64,000 nucleotides of DNA from Atriophallophorus winterbourni (lineage: Eukaryota; Platyhelminthes; Trematoda; Plagiorchiida; Microphallidae): NCBI GenBank assembly GCA_013407085.1, contig JACCGJ010014427.1:23106-87105 (forward strand), in the 5' to 3' direction. The translations under genes and the position numbers were made by a program. Under the pieces are notes generated by a model. That model had not been told where the DNA came from, made no database searches, and worked only from the letters and a program-made list of their open reading frames with translations. The number at the start of each line of letters is the position of its first letter. The first letter of the stretch is position 1. Positions 21,874 to 33,683 of this stretch are shown one piece after another.

Positions 21874-21876
<3 letters not shown>
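21320..21876 (+). mobile_element. CR1-like LINE 3' UTR fragment
   Basis: Similar in order and orientation to the 3' UTR at about 27790-28320 of the plus-strand LINE: a TATATAACTGTCTTTTATTT block, then CACTGAAACTGGCCCGAAAT with ATCCGTC, then TTCTCAACCAACC just before a (TA)n run. The open frame across 21561-21866 is a by-product of this UTR. Confidence 0.65.

Positions 21877-21910
<34 letters not shown>
21877..21910. repeat. (TA)n microsatellite at a LINE junction
   Basis: About 34 bp of TA. On its left is plus-strand LINE 3' UTR and on its right minus-strand LINE coding sequence, so it marks a rearrangement point. Confidence 0.85.
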
Positions 21911-21912
<2 letters not shown>

Positions 21913-22613
21913 CATATTGCTGGTCGAAACCGGGTTCCTCAGGTTTATAGGAGATTCTACCTCGATACAAACTTTACGTAATGTCAAGGTACAATTGAAT
22001 TGGTCTAACGTGTTGCATGTAGGGTGTATGATTACACTCGATAGAGTTGTTTATATATAGGGCATTGAAAAATAAAAGAAATTCCTTCGCAATAACAAAG
22101 GCTCAGTTACTACTGTGCAATTATTACCATGTTGATCCTGTTTAATGATGTAGTTTATCTTATCTGAATTTTCCGATGCCCTAGCGTTCATTAATTTAGA
22201 TAATGCTTTCTGTTTTTTACTAGATTTGAGGGCTGTAGACTCATCAGAAATCAGTTTATGGTTCATAATTTGTACTAGTTTGTCACATAATTCATACGCG
22301 TGCAAAAGGGAGAATATGTCATGCTTATTACGAGCATATGATGTCAAATAAGCAATGCGTTTTTCTAACTTATGAGCTTTACTCAGTTTGGGGTGCCTAG
22401 CATGTCTGGTAGTAGATTTCTGTAGTAACTCAACAAGTTTATTATGAAAGATTTTGGAGGTTACATTAAAATTGTCAGGAAGGAAAAATTCAGTCCAATC
22501 TTCGTTTCTTATGAGGTTTTTAAAGATTTTCCAATCTATGTGAGTAATTATATGTGGCTTTTTAACACTAGTTATTATGCTATTGCAACTCAATTCAAAA
22601 GATATAATGTTAT
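21911..22613 (-). pseudogene. CR1-like LINE internal fragment (endonuclease end to RT start)
   Basis: On the minus strand this matches about 1210-1920 of the LINE at 1-4160, starting at NIISFELSCNSIIT and running through MNARASENSDKI. It has sense codons (SSKKQKALSKL) where the first copy has stops, so it is the better-preserved copy of this region. It starts at the assembly gap and ends at the (TA)n tract. Frame is lost near 22080. Confidence 0.85.
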
Positions 22614-22633
22614 NNNNNNNNNNNNNNNNNNNN
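22614..22633. other. Assembly gap (20 N)
   Basis: A run of 20 undetermined bases next to an (AAT)n tract, probably a collapsed or unbridged microsatellite. The true distance between the flanking LINE parts is unknown. Confidence 0.98.
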
Positions 22634-24475
22634 AATAATAATAATAATAATAATAATATATTCTTGGTAAACCAAGGCATGCAAAACATGATCAGGTTAT
22701 CAATGTGTACAAAATAAATAAATTATAAAATGACCTTATCAATCGGAATTTTTGAACATTTTGCTGATTAATAAAGGATGGTAAATTTACAAGGGTAAGA
22801 AAGTTAACTTTTTTTTCGCGCAATGTCACACAGTAATAAAGTTCCATCTAGATTGCATCGAAATAATCAAATGAAGGGGATGCGATTAAATTCTGGAGCA
22901 GGGGTTGAAAGAAAAGAAAATAACGGAAAAAAAATTATGGAGGAAATAGTGCGTGTGAAGATATAATTGTCACAGTAAAAATAAATTTTCGAAATAAAGA
23001 AAGTTCCTATATATATATAAATTGACTTCTTCGGAATGATGGTGGGTGTGTTTGAAAAAAAAGCACATGGAAATCCGAAGTTTAATTGAAAAAAATTTAG
23101 AAAATGGAGGGGAAAAGAAGAGATTGTGGTTTAAATTGCATGAGGTTTGGGCCGGTTGTACGATCCAGGAAAGTCGAAGAATTGTCAAATCAGGGAAACC
23201 AAAACTATTCGCCAGTATGGATTTCGTTTCATGTAGAAGAATCAGTTTTACGCGGAAGAAGCAAGGACCAGTATCGGAGTTGGTTTCGGAGTCGGAGACA
23301 CTGGAATACGATCGAAAATATTCTCTTCACCATCATGGTGAGAGGTTATCGGTGTGAAATTTAACATTTTATATAAACGATAAAAAAATCACAAAAAAGA
23401 CAATATTTTTTGGCATTTTTAGCGTTTTTTTTGTTTTTTATAATAAATACGTTATGTAAAAAACATGTTTTTATGCATAAATGGGTTTAAAGTAAGCAGA
23501 TAACGGTTGAGGATATAGTCATATGGTAAAAATGATCATAAAACGCTCGGTTATGATGAAGATGTCTAACAACATATCTAAGGTCGGACAAACTGACACT
23601 TGCCTGGCCAGATATCCAAAGAATACAATAGGACATCATGATAAACTAAAATGTGGAATTAGAAACCTGGGATCCCATGAGAGTATAGAATGTCTAGGGA
23701 AGAGTTTATCTTAAGGATTCGGGAAAGTGAGTGAACGGTAAGGGTTTCTACAAGCGTTTTAAATTTTCCTGTAGATGTGCACATACGGAAATGAAGAGGA
23801 AGGGAATTCCAAAATTGTGCATATCTAACTAAGAAGAAGTTACGTCTAACTTTAGTGCGAGACATAGGGATATTCAACATCCTTGCTCGATTGCGCAGAT
23901 CATATCGGATATAATCGTGAAAGCGCATGCCAGACTGAAGCTTAATTCGTTGCTGGGTAATGATTCGGAAGAAAAGAAGCAGATTGAGACGAATTCTGCG
24001 TAGCCATATTGGTTCGACATTCAGCAAATTACACCTTTCAAGATAAGGCAAGGGGTTTGAATAGCCCAAAGTTATTTTGCTGAAAGTACGTTGAAGTCTC
24101 TCTAAGAGAAACAATCACGCCTACCCATGTGAGAATAGATAATATTACAATAATCGAGAATTGGTAGGACCTTCATCTTATATAGTGCTATTTTACTCTC
24201 GCGTAAGAGGAATTTATGGTTAATCAGGCTAAAGTTTTGTCTTGCTCTCGCAATGAGGTGTCTGGCTTGTTCATTAAAATTGAGAGAAGAGGAGTATCTA
24301 AATCCAAGGTCCTTAATTTCTGCAGAAGGTGTGATGGTTGAGCCATTTATCGTGAGTGTGCTAGAAGGGATTGAACAACGTGATCCCATATATTGTGTCT
24401 TAGAAGCAGAAAATTCTAATCCCCATTGTTCGTTATCTGACGTTAAGAATTGTTTTTCTTACAAACTGTAATTTC
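22634..24475 (-). mobile_element. CR1-like LINE, 5'-truncated, minus strand
   Basis: The RT C-terminal region is at 23659-24389, followed by about 1 kb of 3' UTR. It ends with the family 3' motif (minus strand ..GCATGCCTTGGTTTACCAAG then AATATATT) and an (ATT)n tail at 22634-22660. The 3' UTR shares the CTCACCATGATGGTGA block (about 23330) with the plus-strand copy near 27985. The 5' truncation lies near 24475. Confidence 0.75.
23659..24389 (-). pseudogene. LINE RT C-terminal fragment
   Basis: Segments IKDLGFRYSSSLNFNEQ, LLRESKIALYKMKVLPILDY and CNLLNVEPIWLRRIRLN match the ends of the two plus-strand copies in the window. A frame change separates the parts near 24105. The catalytic RT motifs are not included. 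Confidence 0.8.
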
Positions 24476-24477
24476 GC

Positions 24478-24620
24478 TTTCATTATCAAACGGATGAAAT
24501 GTTTAAAAATTCCGCTCGCTTCGGCCATTTGTACTATCTCATTTTACCATTGTTGTGAAAATTTTGATAGCCTGATAATGTATTGCATGCATTGGTTGAC
24601 CAAAAATATATTGTTATCAT
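24478..24620 (+). mobile_element. CR1-like LINE 3' terminal scrap
   Basis: Resembles 28500-28650: ATGAAATGTTTAAAAATTCC, then GCTCGCTTCGGCCATTTG, then TTTGATAGCCTGATAATG and ATTGCATGCATTGG before AAAAATATATTG. It lies back-to-back with the truncated end of the minus-strand copy. Confidence 0.6.
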
Positions 24621-25790
24621 TATCGAATGCAAATAGTGCTATTTAATTGTACAAGAACAATGATAATCATTGATCGTGAAAAGAGTGCTTGGATATATAA
24701 GAATAATATTTTTTACTTATATGTCCAAGAGGCAGGTATGCACGAAGCCACCTTCATCTACTGCTTGCAACCAGTAGTTCATTGTCCGTGAGTTGCACAG
24801 AAAATTTGGTGCGTCCAAATATGGTAGCACGTTGATAGTATGTGTTAAATCTTTATCGTCAATAGGCTGCACTGTGAGCACAGGACTGAAAATGGATTAT
24901 GAGTCAATCCTGTGATCTAACTTTCTAGCTATAAAATGGGCATTAAAAGCGTTCATCACAAATTTCAGCAAGAACTTTGTCTGCCAACATGTAAAATAAC
25001 TTTTCGACTGTATCAGCAAATTCCTTGATAAATAATATCTCACTAGGTTGATGAAGAGAAACGTTTGCTCTCATCACCAGTCTTAGTTACAAGAACATAT
25101 GAACCCGATTGACGATCGTTCGACGTATAATCTTCTTTCATATACGAGGAGGATATCACCGGATAAAAAGTACTAACATTGCCATAGTTCTTGCTAAAAT
25201 TTGTGTACCCATACTCATCATCTCAACTCGCATTTAATTAGGTTTTGAGGCTTTTTTTATACACTTTTCGTTCAAATCCCTTGGCCTCAATACTAATTCG
25301 ATTTTATATCCCATTTACTTTTGTATATTAACTCATATTTATTAGTGTTAAACTCCAACATTTCTGCACATTCTCACAAAAAACGTTTGTGCTGATATTT
25401 CGTGGTGTCGAAATCATTGAACGCAAATGTTTAAAAACGTGTCGCTTATTAACGTTGGCGTGTCAATAAAGATAATGAATAATTTCTTAACGGCAAATAT
25501 CGCTATCATAATGCTTAAATAATTTTAGAGAACTTCGATATTTCTTGCATAAGTTACGACGGAGCTAGCATAATTCTTGCTTTGTATTGCTCAATGTCGC
25601 TGTATTGGGATCGTCTATGCCACAGCCTTTTGCTGAGGTTGATTTCACATTATAAAATGTCGAGGACGGTTTGACAAAAAAATGTACTTTGTACTTTTTC
25701 CAAAACGATGCTATCAGTTTGTTTACGGTTATTGAAGAGGGGTATGGTTAACCGTTAATAAAGTTGTAACTCAAAGTGTGGGAGTCTAAA
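24621..25790. other. No recognised gene
   Basis: About 1.2 kb between LINE copies. AT-rich, with no ORF above background and no repeat boundary that I can define. Confidence 0.5.
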
Positions 25791-25796
25791 TAAATT

Positions 25797-27261
25797 ATGA
25801 ATCATATTTACCCTCTGCTTCGTATTTGTGATCGCGTCATATATATGGAAACATGGAAACATTCTGTCATTGCACCTCGGCTTGAAACATGGAATTCGCA
25901 CATCGTCAGTAATTATCGCCTAATTAATCACACACTTTTTCTCTCTAAGCTTTTCGAAAAGTTGATTTATGAACGCATTAATAGCTCACTTGGGCCCAAA
26001 CGCTTTCTCTACATTTCAACATGGCTTTTTAAATCAGAAGTCCTGCATTACCTGTCTGCTGGAATATTTGGACCATATAACGGCTTCCATAGATCATGGA
26101 TTAGCTGTACTGACAGTTTTCTTGGACATTAACGAAGCATTTGATAAGGTTCCTCATTCTCTTCTTCTTCGAAAATTATCATCACTTGGTATTTTCGGGT
26201 CTCTATCTAATTGGTTCTTTTCATATCATTCTGATCGCACCTTCTCCGTTTCCGTTAATCGCATATCCTCTGAAACACAACCTATACCAAGTGGAGTCAT
26301 TCAGAGTAGCGTACTAGGTCCCCTCCAGTTTCTTATATATAATAATGATGTGCAAGATTTCGTGAGAAACTCAAAGCTTTTTATCTTTGCGGATGATATT
26401 GAACTTGTTTTAGCTTTTCCAGCCATAGTGATATCACAGGCTATCAACTCTCTCAACGACTATCTTTCAACCCTTTCAAGTTGGGGCTGACAATGGGGTT
26501 CAGAATTCACAGCTCTGAAGACGCAATTCATGTGTATACGCTGCTCAATACCCCCCGGTAGTATTATTCTCAATAATACACCACTCGCACCTTCTAACGA
26601 AATCAAAGACTTAGGATTTAGATATTCTTCATCTCTCAATTTCAACGAACAAGTAAGATTTCTCATAGCAAGAGCTAGACAGAATTTTGGTCTGATAAAT
26701 CAAAAATTCCTCCTTCGTGAAAGTAGAATAAGTCTATATAAAATGAAAGTATTACCGCTCTTTGACTACTTTAATAAAGACTACTTCCACATCGCTAGGC
26801 GTGACTGTATTCTCTTAGAAAGCCTTCAACGTAGAATTAGCAAAATCATGTTAGGCTATTCTAATCCTTTATCTTATAAATTAAGATGCAATCTACTAGA
26901 CATTGACCCGCTATGGTTACGCAGAATTCGCCTTAATCTTTTTCTTTTCTTCCGAATCATTACAGAACACCAAGTTAAGCTTGGATCTACCATGCGCTTC
27001 CAAGATTGCGAACGTTCTGTACGACGTAACCGAATGAGGCTATTACATATGCTTTTACTCGCACTAAAGTTCGACCAAACATTTTTTTCAATTAGGTATG
27101 CGCATCTTTGGAATTCTCTTCCACTCCATTTTCGCATGTGCACATCAACAGATAAATTTAAAACACTCGTAGATTCTCTTACTGCTTCATCGCTATGCGA
27201 AATTCTCAAAATAAACACTTCTATAGACAATATATTTTGTCACGGTATTCCTAGTTATTGA
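25797..27261 (+). pseudogene. LINE reverse transcriptase fragment
   Basis: RT motifs: LFEKLIYERI (about 25950), FLDINEAFDKVPHSLLLRKL (about 26122), SGVIQSSVLGPLQF (about 26290) and the catalytic FADDIELVLAFP (about 26388). The C-terminal part has KDLGFRYSSSLNFNEQ and RRIRLNLFLFFRIIT and ends CHGIPSY at 27261. There is one frame change near 25975 and an in-frame TGA at 26488. Confidence 0.85.
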
Positions 27262-27370
27262 ACCAATTGTAAGTATTTTGTACATTAGAACATGTATAGA
27301 ACTGTTCACAATGTCCGAAATACATGGAATTATTGAGTGTCAGGTTACTCAGGGTCTATGTATGTTACAT

Positions 27371-27506
27371 CTATTTCTATTCCCCCCTCTCATATCTGTC
27401 TAGGCCTAGGCAACCTGACAGTATCTTAGCCCACGTGCAGTCTCTGACTGTGCGGCACTTTGCCTGGATCAGGCTTGTGCTTTCATACATACATCATACA
27501 TACATC
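27371..27506 (+). mobile_element. SINE copy A (5'-truncated, sense)
   Basis: Contains only the 3' half of the repeat: CATATCTGTCTAGGCC, ATCTTAGCCCACGTGCAG, then GGCACTTTGCCTGGATCAGG, CTTGTGCTTTCAT and a (CATA)n-like tail. The 5' truncation fits LINE-type retrotransposition. It is inserted in LINE 3' UTR. Confidence 0.75.
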
Positions 27507-28655
27507 AGAACCTGGGACTAGTATTATATGTACCTTTACTTGTTGTATCTCTTTAGGCTTATCTTATTCCCTTTTGTTTAAACATAGTTATCCTTATTGT
27601 TCCAATTCAGGTTTCTATCGTAAACAAATGTCTCTGTAGAAAAAATTTCAAAACATCTAAAAAAATTATTTTTCTGATTATCTTTTTATAACGCTGCTGT
27701 AGTGTCAGGTTACATAGGGTCTATGCATATCTCGTCATAGGTTGGAACTTGCATCACATTTGTCTATTTGTCACATTGCCTTTCATTACATTTTCTATAC
27801 ACCATTATGTATATATCTGTCTTTTATTTCATATGAGGCTTATGAATGTCAGATTTTCATCCAAACTTGCATAACAATAAAATCTACCAAAAAAATAAAA
27901 AAATAAAAAAAAATGAAAATCATTATGTTTTTAATGTACATTCTTATTTTTTTGGATGATGAACTACTTCACTTTGATGACCTCTCACCATGATGGTGAA
28001 GAGAATATCTTTTATTTTATTCCAGTGTCTTCGAATACAGAACCATCACTGAAACTGGCTCGAAATCTATCCGCCCGAGATTTGTTCCATTTGCGATTCA
28101 CTCTCCTGAAAATAACGAAAACCCGGTTAGGGAAAACATTTTGGTTCGATTCGTCGACAATTCTTCAAGAGTATTGGAGTACACAGTGTACCCTATCCCC
28201 CTGCTATTAACCATACCCTCTCTCATCACCCAGAATTTCTCAGATATTCTTATTCTGATGGATTTCTGTTCCCTTTTCCATCTTCTCAACCAATCTTTCC
28301 GTAAAAAAACATGACTTGATGCATATATAATTTATTTATCAATTTGTTTTATGACAATTTATTACAATTCACTCCACTTTTTCCATAATTACCTTCCATC
28401 TATGTTCTCCATGTTTTCCCATCCTTGCAATTCGTAAATTCTGACAAAATTTAAATGACACCTTACTGTTATTAGACATTAAAATTTTTTCTTACTTACT
28501 GTATATTCGTTCCCATTATTGAACGGAAAAAATGTTCAAAAATCCTGCTCACTTCGGTCATTTGCACTGTTATATTTTCTTATGCTGTTCCGATTTCGAT
28601 AAACTGATCAGGTATCACATGCCTTGGATGTCCAAGAATATATATTATTTTTATA

Positions 28656-28945
28656 TGCTTGTTGAATGTAAGCAATGCAGAATATCTAAACCCAAGATCT
28701 CGTGGGCAGTCAATAATTTTGATGAGCTTACTATTAAGAAGGATTTATATATCAGGTATTGTAGATCTTGAAGGTACGAACTTGGATTTATCTACAGAGA
28801 ATGGGAGACCATTAATTTTATCCCAGTTGGATAATGCAGTCAAATCTTTGTTCAGCCTGGCAGTGTAAGTTTGTGCTTTTGAAATGGAAAGGAAATGACT
28901 ACTTCCATGTCGTCTGCAAACAAGAATTTGTTACAACCACGGGTT
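28656..28945 (-). pseudogene. LINE RT scrap, minus strand
   Basis: The minus strand shows degraded RT around the catalytic region (DDMEVV near 28895-28915) and further C-terminal codons resembling KLLTAHEILGLDIL. Stops are frequent. It abuts the 3' end of the plus-strand copy. Confidence 0.55.
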
Positions 28946-31190
28946 CTGTGCCCAAGGTTGTTTGTATGTAGTTGCATTCAACTAAACTTTCGCTATAAGC
29001 ATGTTGCACACAAATGCATGCAATGTGCAAATTAAATTGATAAAACTAAAGCAGAAAGTCACTTAAACTAAATCTAGGATAAAAGGTTAATCTGAGACCT
29101 GTCTCCAAGGTACGGATGCTATTCCTGCAGGTATTCTGGAAGACTTATAAAGCACCTTATCTTATAGATGAGAATGTAAACGTGGAAGATGAGAAGTAAT
29201 ACATCTAGAATATGGTAATTAATGCCAAGACTCTCGCATCAGAATAATATATAATGTCATCAAATTGGTCTTAAAATTATTCACCAAAGGAACGTTTTTC
29301 TCTCTCGCATTTGGCTCTTTCTAAAGTTCACTTAGCGTCTTGAAGTGGAGGACCATGAACGAAGGGAATGAATTGCTATGTTGCTCAGAACTGAACCACG
29401 AGTTTAATTGACAAGTGATTTTAAAATATGAATATTGTCTGAGAAATTCAGAAGATCTCAAATAGAATTTTACTGGTCAATCTTGATTGGCTACACTCCA
29501 GTGCGCTTTATTATCACGTGAGTGAGTATAATAATTACATGGATGGACACTAACCATCCACACTGTAACTCGTTCTGTCGATGTGACGTACAAAACATAT
29601 CTCATGACTTTTCTTCGGTGAAAAGTGACAATGTCACCACACTTTCAGTATCAATTCCTTGCTTCCAAAAGCCATCAGAAAAATACCGGCGTGGTATAAC
29701 CCAAGTTAATTAATACGCCATACGGTTTCTAGCTTCAATATGTCACTGGTTCTCTGAAGCCGAACATTGAAATTAATTGATCAATAATTAACCATAATAT
29801 CATAGGTCTTCAAGACTTATACTGTCCTTTTTGACATTTACGGCAGAAAAATAAGTTACCTTGATGGACTTCTGTGGTGCGACGCGACATTGATAGGCGA
29901 GACCAATACTGGCAGAGATACATAGCCTCCCTAACAAACTGAAACTGGCTACCATAAAAACTCAGTAAAACTACAACGACTTAAGCGAAGTTTCGAAACT
30001 TGACTTGCAAAATCTGCTTATAAATTTAGAATAAGTTTCTCTGCTGTTTTTCATTTATGGGTAACGCAAGGGAGCACATAATTACCCTGAATCTACACAA
30101 CAACAAAAAAGCTACTTGCGACTCCGACAAGGCAGTAGATTGCTCAATTATTTCCAAAGTGTACATTAAATGGGTTAAGGTAATGCGACTCCTATGGTCA
30201 CACATCCTGCTACTGTAAACAACATTTTTATACGCATGATAGTTTTTTGCATTAAAGATGTACTATACTATTCACCGAAAAACATTTTGAAGATGTCTCA
30301 TTTTATCTCTCAGATCTCTGCTACGTTTTTCCAAGAAATGTGGTTGAATGGGGTGAGATTCAAACAAGACGGTGCTATAAAAATAAGTAAGGGTTTTTAT
30401 CTGGACGCGCCTCTGTCAACGCGCGTGACAGACGTAATTCAAGAATTCAACGGAGCCGGCTAATCCACCTATGAAGACAGCTTCACAAAAGTAACACTAA
30501 ATCGATGTTCTACAGAATCTAGACAAAATTAAATTAAGTGGACTCGAAGGCAGGCATCCAATAATTGACAATGCATGTTTCAACACGACCCTCTCAATGA
30601 ATGTCGAATGTTTCACAACTTCTGCGCCTTTTAGGTAAGGTTTCCAAGACGCTGAACAACAGCGGTCTATAAGAGGTCTTATATTTGAAGTTTCCTAAGG
30701 CTTTCAAATCAGTCAGTCAGACATTTCTAATGTTCAAGCCAGCGGCAAAATAAATATCTGATATTTTTCACTACCTGATAACCAGTTTACTTCGTTATTG
30801 ATCCTCACCGCTCCGTGCATTTGATGATAGTTCTGATATCACAATGCAACTAGTGGGGTCCCAAAGTGTTCAGCTATAGGCTTAATATTCTTTATTATAT
30901 TCATTGTTGATTTGTAACTTCGATTGTTATTGTTTCGTGTTCGCAGATTATATATAACTTACAGGATCCAGTGATTATGAAGATCTGTTGAGACGTGGAA
31001 AAAGTTCATTAACTAGTTGCATAATTGGGATCTTCTTGTAAACTATAGTGAATAGTTTGTGTATTCTGCAGTAGACCAAAAATTGCAGTGACTGTTAACA
31101 GAAATAAGATTGATATTAATTCTGATCGGTGAGTCAAAAATATAGGAGTGTGGGGAATGTGAGCAACACATTTCTTTGGTCACCCATATG
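28946..31190. other. No recognised gene
   Basis: About 2.2 kb of AT-rich sequence. A short open frame at 30194-30463 has no recognisable domain. Intergenic or intronic. Confidence 0.5.
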
Positions 31191-31425
31191 CTCCTGGAGT
31201 GCTTGACCAAGAATCACTTTGTGATCCTGCGTTTGAACATCGTGATCATTGTGCGAACCCTATGTAACACTGGCATTCAACTATAACTTTGTGTACCACT
31301 TATCCACTGTTTCAAGGCTCACTGAACCTAATCTTACTGTCTCTACCTGCTGACCGCAAACGGCCAGAAACCGGTAGTGGTATGTAATTGCGGGGGATGT
31401 GAGCAATACATTACTATGATGTAGC
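31140..31425. repeat. Interspersed repeat R2, copy 2
   Basis: Matches 20510-20690, with shared blocks TTTGTGTACCACTTATCC, CTAATCTTACTGT, CCGCAAACGG and ATGTGAGCAATACATTAC. The motif GGGAATGTGAGCAACACATT at 31151 repeats its own end (31395), so the unit may be bounded by direct repeats of about 20 bp. Confidence 0.55.
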
Positions 31426-31440
31426 TTCCTTCGAAAATCG

Positions 31441-32455
31441 TGTTGTCATTGTAACTGAAACTGAATTTTACATGCAGCAATTATGAAAACAGTATCAGAC
31501 AAATCAACTACGAAATCTCAAAAGATTTGTGATGAAATTTTAAGGTATACGTTAACATACAAAAAACCTTTCATGAACGACATAAATTGCATTAAGAAAG
31601 TGTATAAACATATAGTTTTCTGGAGAATGATGAAATGTATATAATAGGATTTACCCGATTTAATTTTCTTAATTTAAATCACATTGATCTATTTTATCTT
31701 ACTAAGAAGCTCCATCACCTAAAATATTTAACCTCGTGGTAGCTTCCAGTATTGTGACGGAAATTGGTGTAAAATGATTCAATGTTTTGAATGCTTACCA
31801 ATCATATTATAAATTAATATTTTAAAACTCATAGAACAATATATAATATTTAAATAGAATCAATCCGTTAAGCGTTCTCGGTGTCAGTACCACAATTCAT
31901 TGATTTAATATTATGAAATTCTGGAGGAAACATTTACTGGTGGAGAATACGAAATAAAATAAACGTGGAGAGAATAAATGACAGTTGTCGTGGACGGGAA
32001 CCGAAGGCCATGTATTGTTATCAGCACAAAGAATTTATCACACAGCAAACACGGCAAAGACGAGAAATTTAAATTATTTCATCTTGTTTCAAAACAGTAT
32101 TCCTGAAACAATTACTTGATTGCAGTATGTTGTAGTAGACTGACCACCACAATAATGTCCCCAAGAATGTTAGAGAAAAGACACAGGAGATGAAAGGTTT
32201 ATCGCGGTAGTTAAAAGAGTGCACGAAGGTACATGGTAGCAATCGCGGAACACGAATCTCGGAAAGTGCATTATCATGGTCAATTGTTATGTACAGTAAA
32301 ACAATGTTGTTACACAGCCCCCTTCCAAGAAGTCTGGACAGAGGAGACTTCTGATCAGGAATTGACAATTGAACTGGCCAAGCGGTGTCAGGTCGTTCCA
32401 GGCTGGAACATAGATTCTCAGCAACCAGTAACTTGGAAGTCAGCCAAGGCTCTTG
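31441..32455. other. No recognised gene
   Basis: Overlapping open frames at 32069-32577 on both strands lack domains; their right ends run into the LINE tail at 32460. Confidence 0.5.
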
Positions 32456-32459
32456 ATCT

Positions 32460-32775
32460 GCGTGGGCTGATTTTCGGTGGTGAACAAAGTTGTTGTTGGC
32501 CTCCGTGGGTCGATGTCGACCATGGATGTACATCACTTCGCATGAATTTCATGTTTTGCAAGTTTTACAATGACTAAAGTGTCCGATTCGGGAGGAACAA
32601 TCTCTCCCGCAGCGCTTGCAACGATAGTCCGAACTCTGTTGTATTGCGTCAGCTGCAGGCCGGCGGCGTGATCTGCGTTCAGCAGCCAAGAGCTGTATAT
32701 GATCCTCCCCGGCTTGCAGACGACGCTTTACACAATGCCTCCAAAGGGAGCGGTCAAGAGCAAGTTCTTCCCAGA
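32460..32775 (-). pseudogene. LINE C-terminal zinc-finger tail and 3' UTR start
   Basis: On the minus strand, ALDRSLWRHCVKRRLQAGED, LLAAERRSRRR and then YRCKRCGRDCSSRIGHFSH-KTC end in a stop at about 32549. A basic helix followed by a C-X2-C...H-X-H/C finger with SRIG-H is the usual C-terminus of several non-LTR retrotransposon proteins. The sequence beyond the stop (TGATGTACATCCATGGTCGA) recurs at about 46285. Only the 3' end of the element is present. Confidence 0.7.
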
Positions 32776-33109
32776 TTGCAGGTGACCAAAGTAGGATACA
32801 CGAAAACCGATAAGTACTGAGCCGAGTCACGTCTCACTTGGGGTGAACGTGCTGCTAGCGGGAATCGCCAGTCTGGCATGGTCTTAGTATGAACCCAGTA
32901 GGAGCAGATGTAGGCACATCCGTAGGCTTGACAACGAAGAACCAGAAGCTTCGAAAACATAGTCCGTGCTGAGAAATTCCTGCACCCCGGGTCAATGGCG
33001 AACGACCTTGCCTGCAGAAAGCTGAGTGGCGTGTAGTCGGGCTGGTAAGGACCTTGTCTGCTAAGTTTCGTGTTGGGCGGCGTGTGTTGATGGTAGGGGC
33101 TACCGGGAG

Positions 33110-33425
33110 GATGGCGACAGGCGTCGGCGCGGGGTGGCGCGTGCCACGATTTACAGAGCGGAAGGTGCATATGTAGTGGAACGGATACACGAAGAATGCG
33201 TGTATTTCGGGCTACCGGATAGGATGGCGACAGGCGTCGGTGATCCGGGGGTGGCGCGTGCCACGATTTCCACAGCGGGAGGTACTTACGTACCGAGGGG
33301 ATACACGAAGAATGCGTGTACTCCAGGTTACCGGATAGGATGGCGACAAGCTTCGGTGATCCGGGGGTGGCGCGTGCCACGTTTTCCAAAGCTGGAGGTG
33401 CATGTGTACCTGAGAAGTGAGAAGA
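33110..33425. repeat. Minisatellite, about 2.7 units of 113-116 bp
   Basis: Units begin GATGGCGACAGGCGTCGG at 33110 and 33223 and GATGGCGACAAGCTTCGG at 33339. Each contains GGTGGCGCGTGCCACG, and the two complete units contain ATACACGAAGAATGCGTGTA. It is much more GC-rich than its surroundings. Pro/His-rich open frames on both strands are products of the repeat. The ACACGAAGAATGCGTGTA block resembles the leader repeat at 34461-34546. Confidence 0.85.
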
Positions 33426-33649
33426 AGAAAAACTCTGGTGCATGGGTTTATGGCTACGTCCGAGTTATAGTGAAGATGTACAAAAAGCATGCACGGGATA
33501 TACCAAGCGATAATAACGTGTTCCCATCTTCCATTCACAGTTACACACGCCTGTGTTACTTACGAATCAATCCTGGTAGTGGTCGGTGTTTTCATGCACA
33601 CCTCCGAAAGAATCTGGGCACTCGTTTCGACTTGGTCGACTATCGCCCT

Positions 33650-33683
33650 GTGATACTGATACTGATACTGATACTGATACTGT
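33650..33683. repeat. (TACTGA)n hexanucleotide repeat
   Basis: Five tandem TACTGA units, adjoining the gypsy integrase fragment. Confidence 0.85.

Larger units (their letters stand above)
25797..28655 (+). mobile_element. CR1-like LINE, 5'-truncated, plus strand, carrying a SINE
   Basis: RT at 25797-27261 is followed by a 1.4-kb 3' UTR that ends with the family motif (CATGCCTTGGATGTCCAAG then AATATATATTA) near 28650. A 5'-truncated SINE copy lies within the UTR at 27371-27506. The truncation point is near 25797, in the RT N-terminal region. Confidence 0.78.

Noticed and set aside
30194..30463. 89-codon plus-strand ORF
   Set aside because: No recognisable motif and no splice context; consistent with chance in AT-rich DNA.
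32754..33443. 229-codon minus-strand ORF rich in Pro and His
   Set aside because: Produced by reading through the minisatellite; the repeated WHAPPPDHR segments reflect the repeat units.
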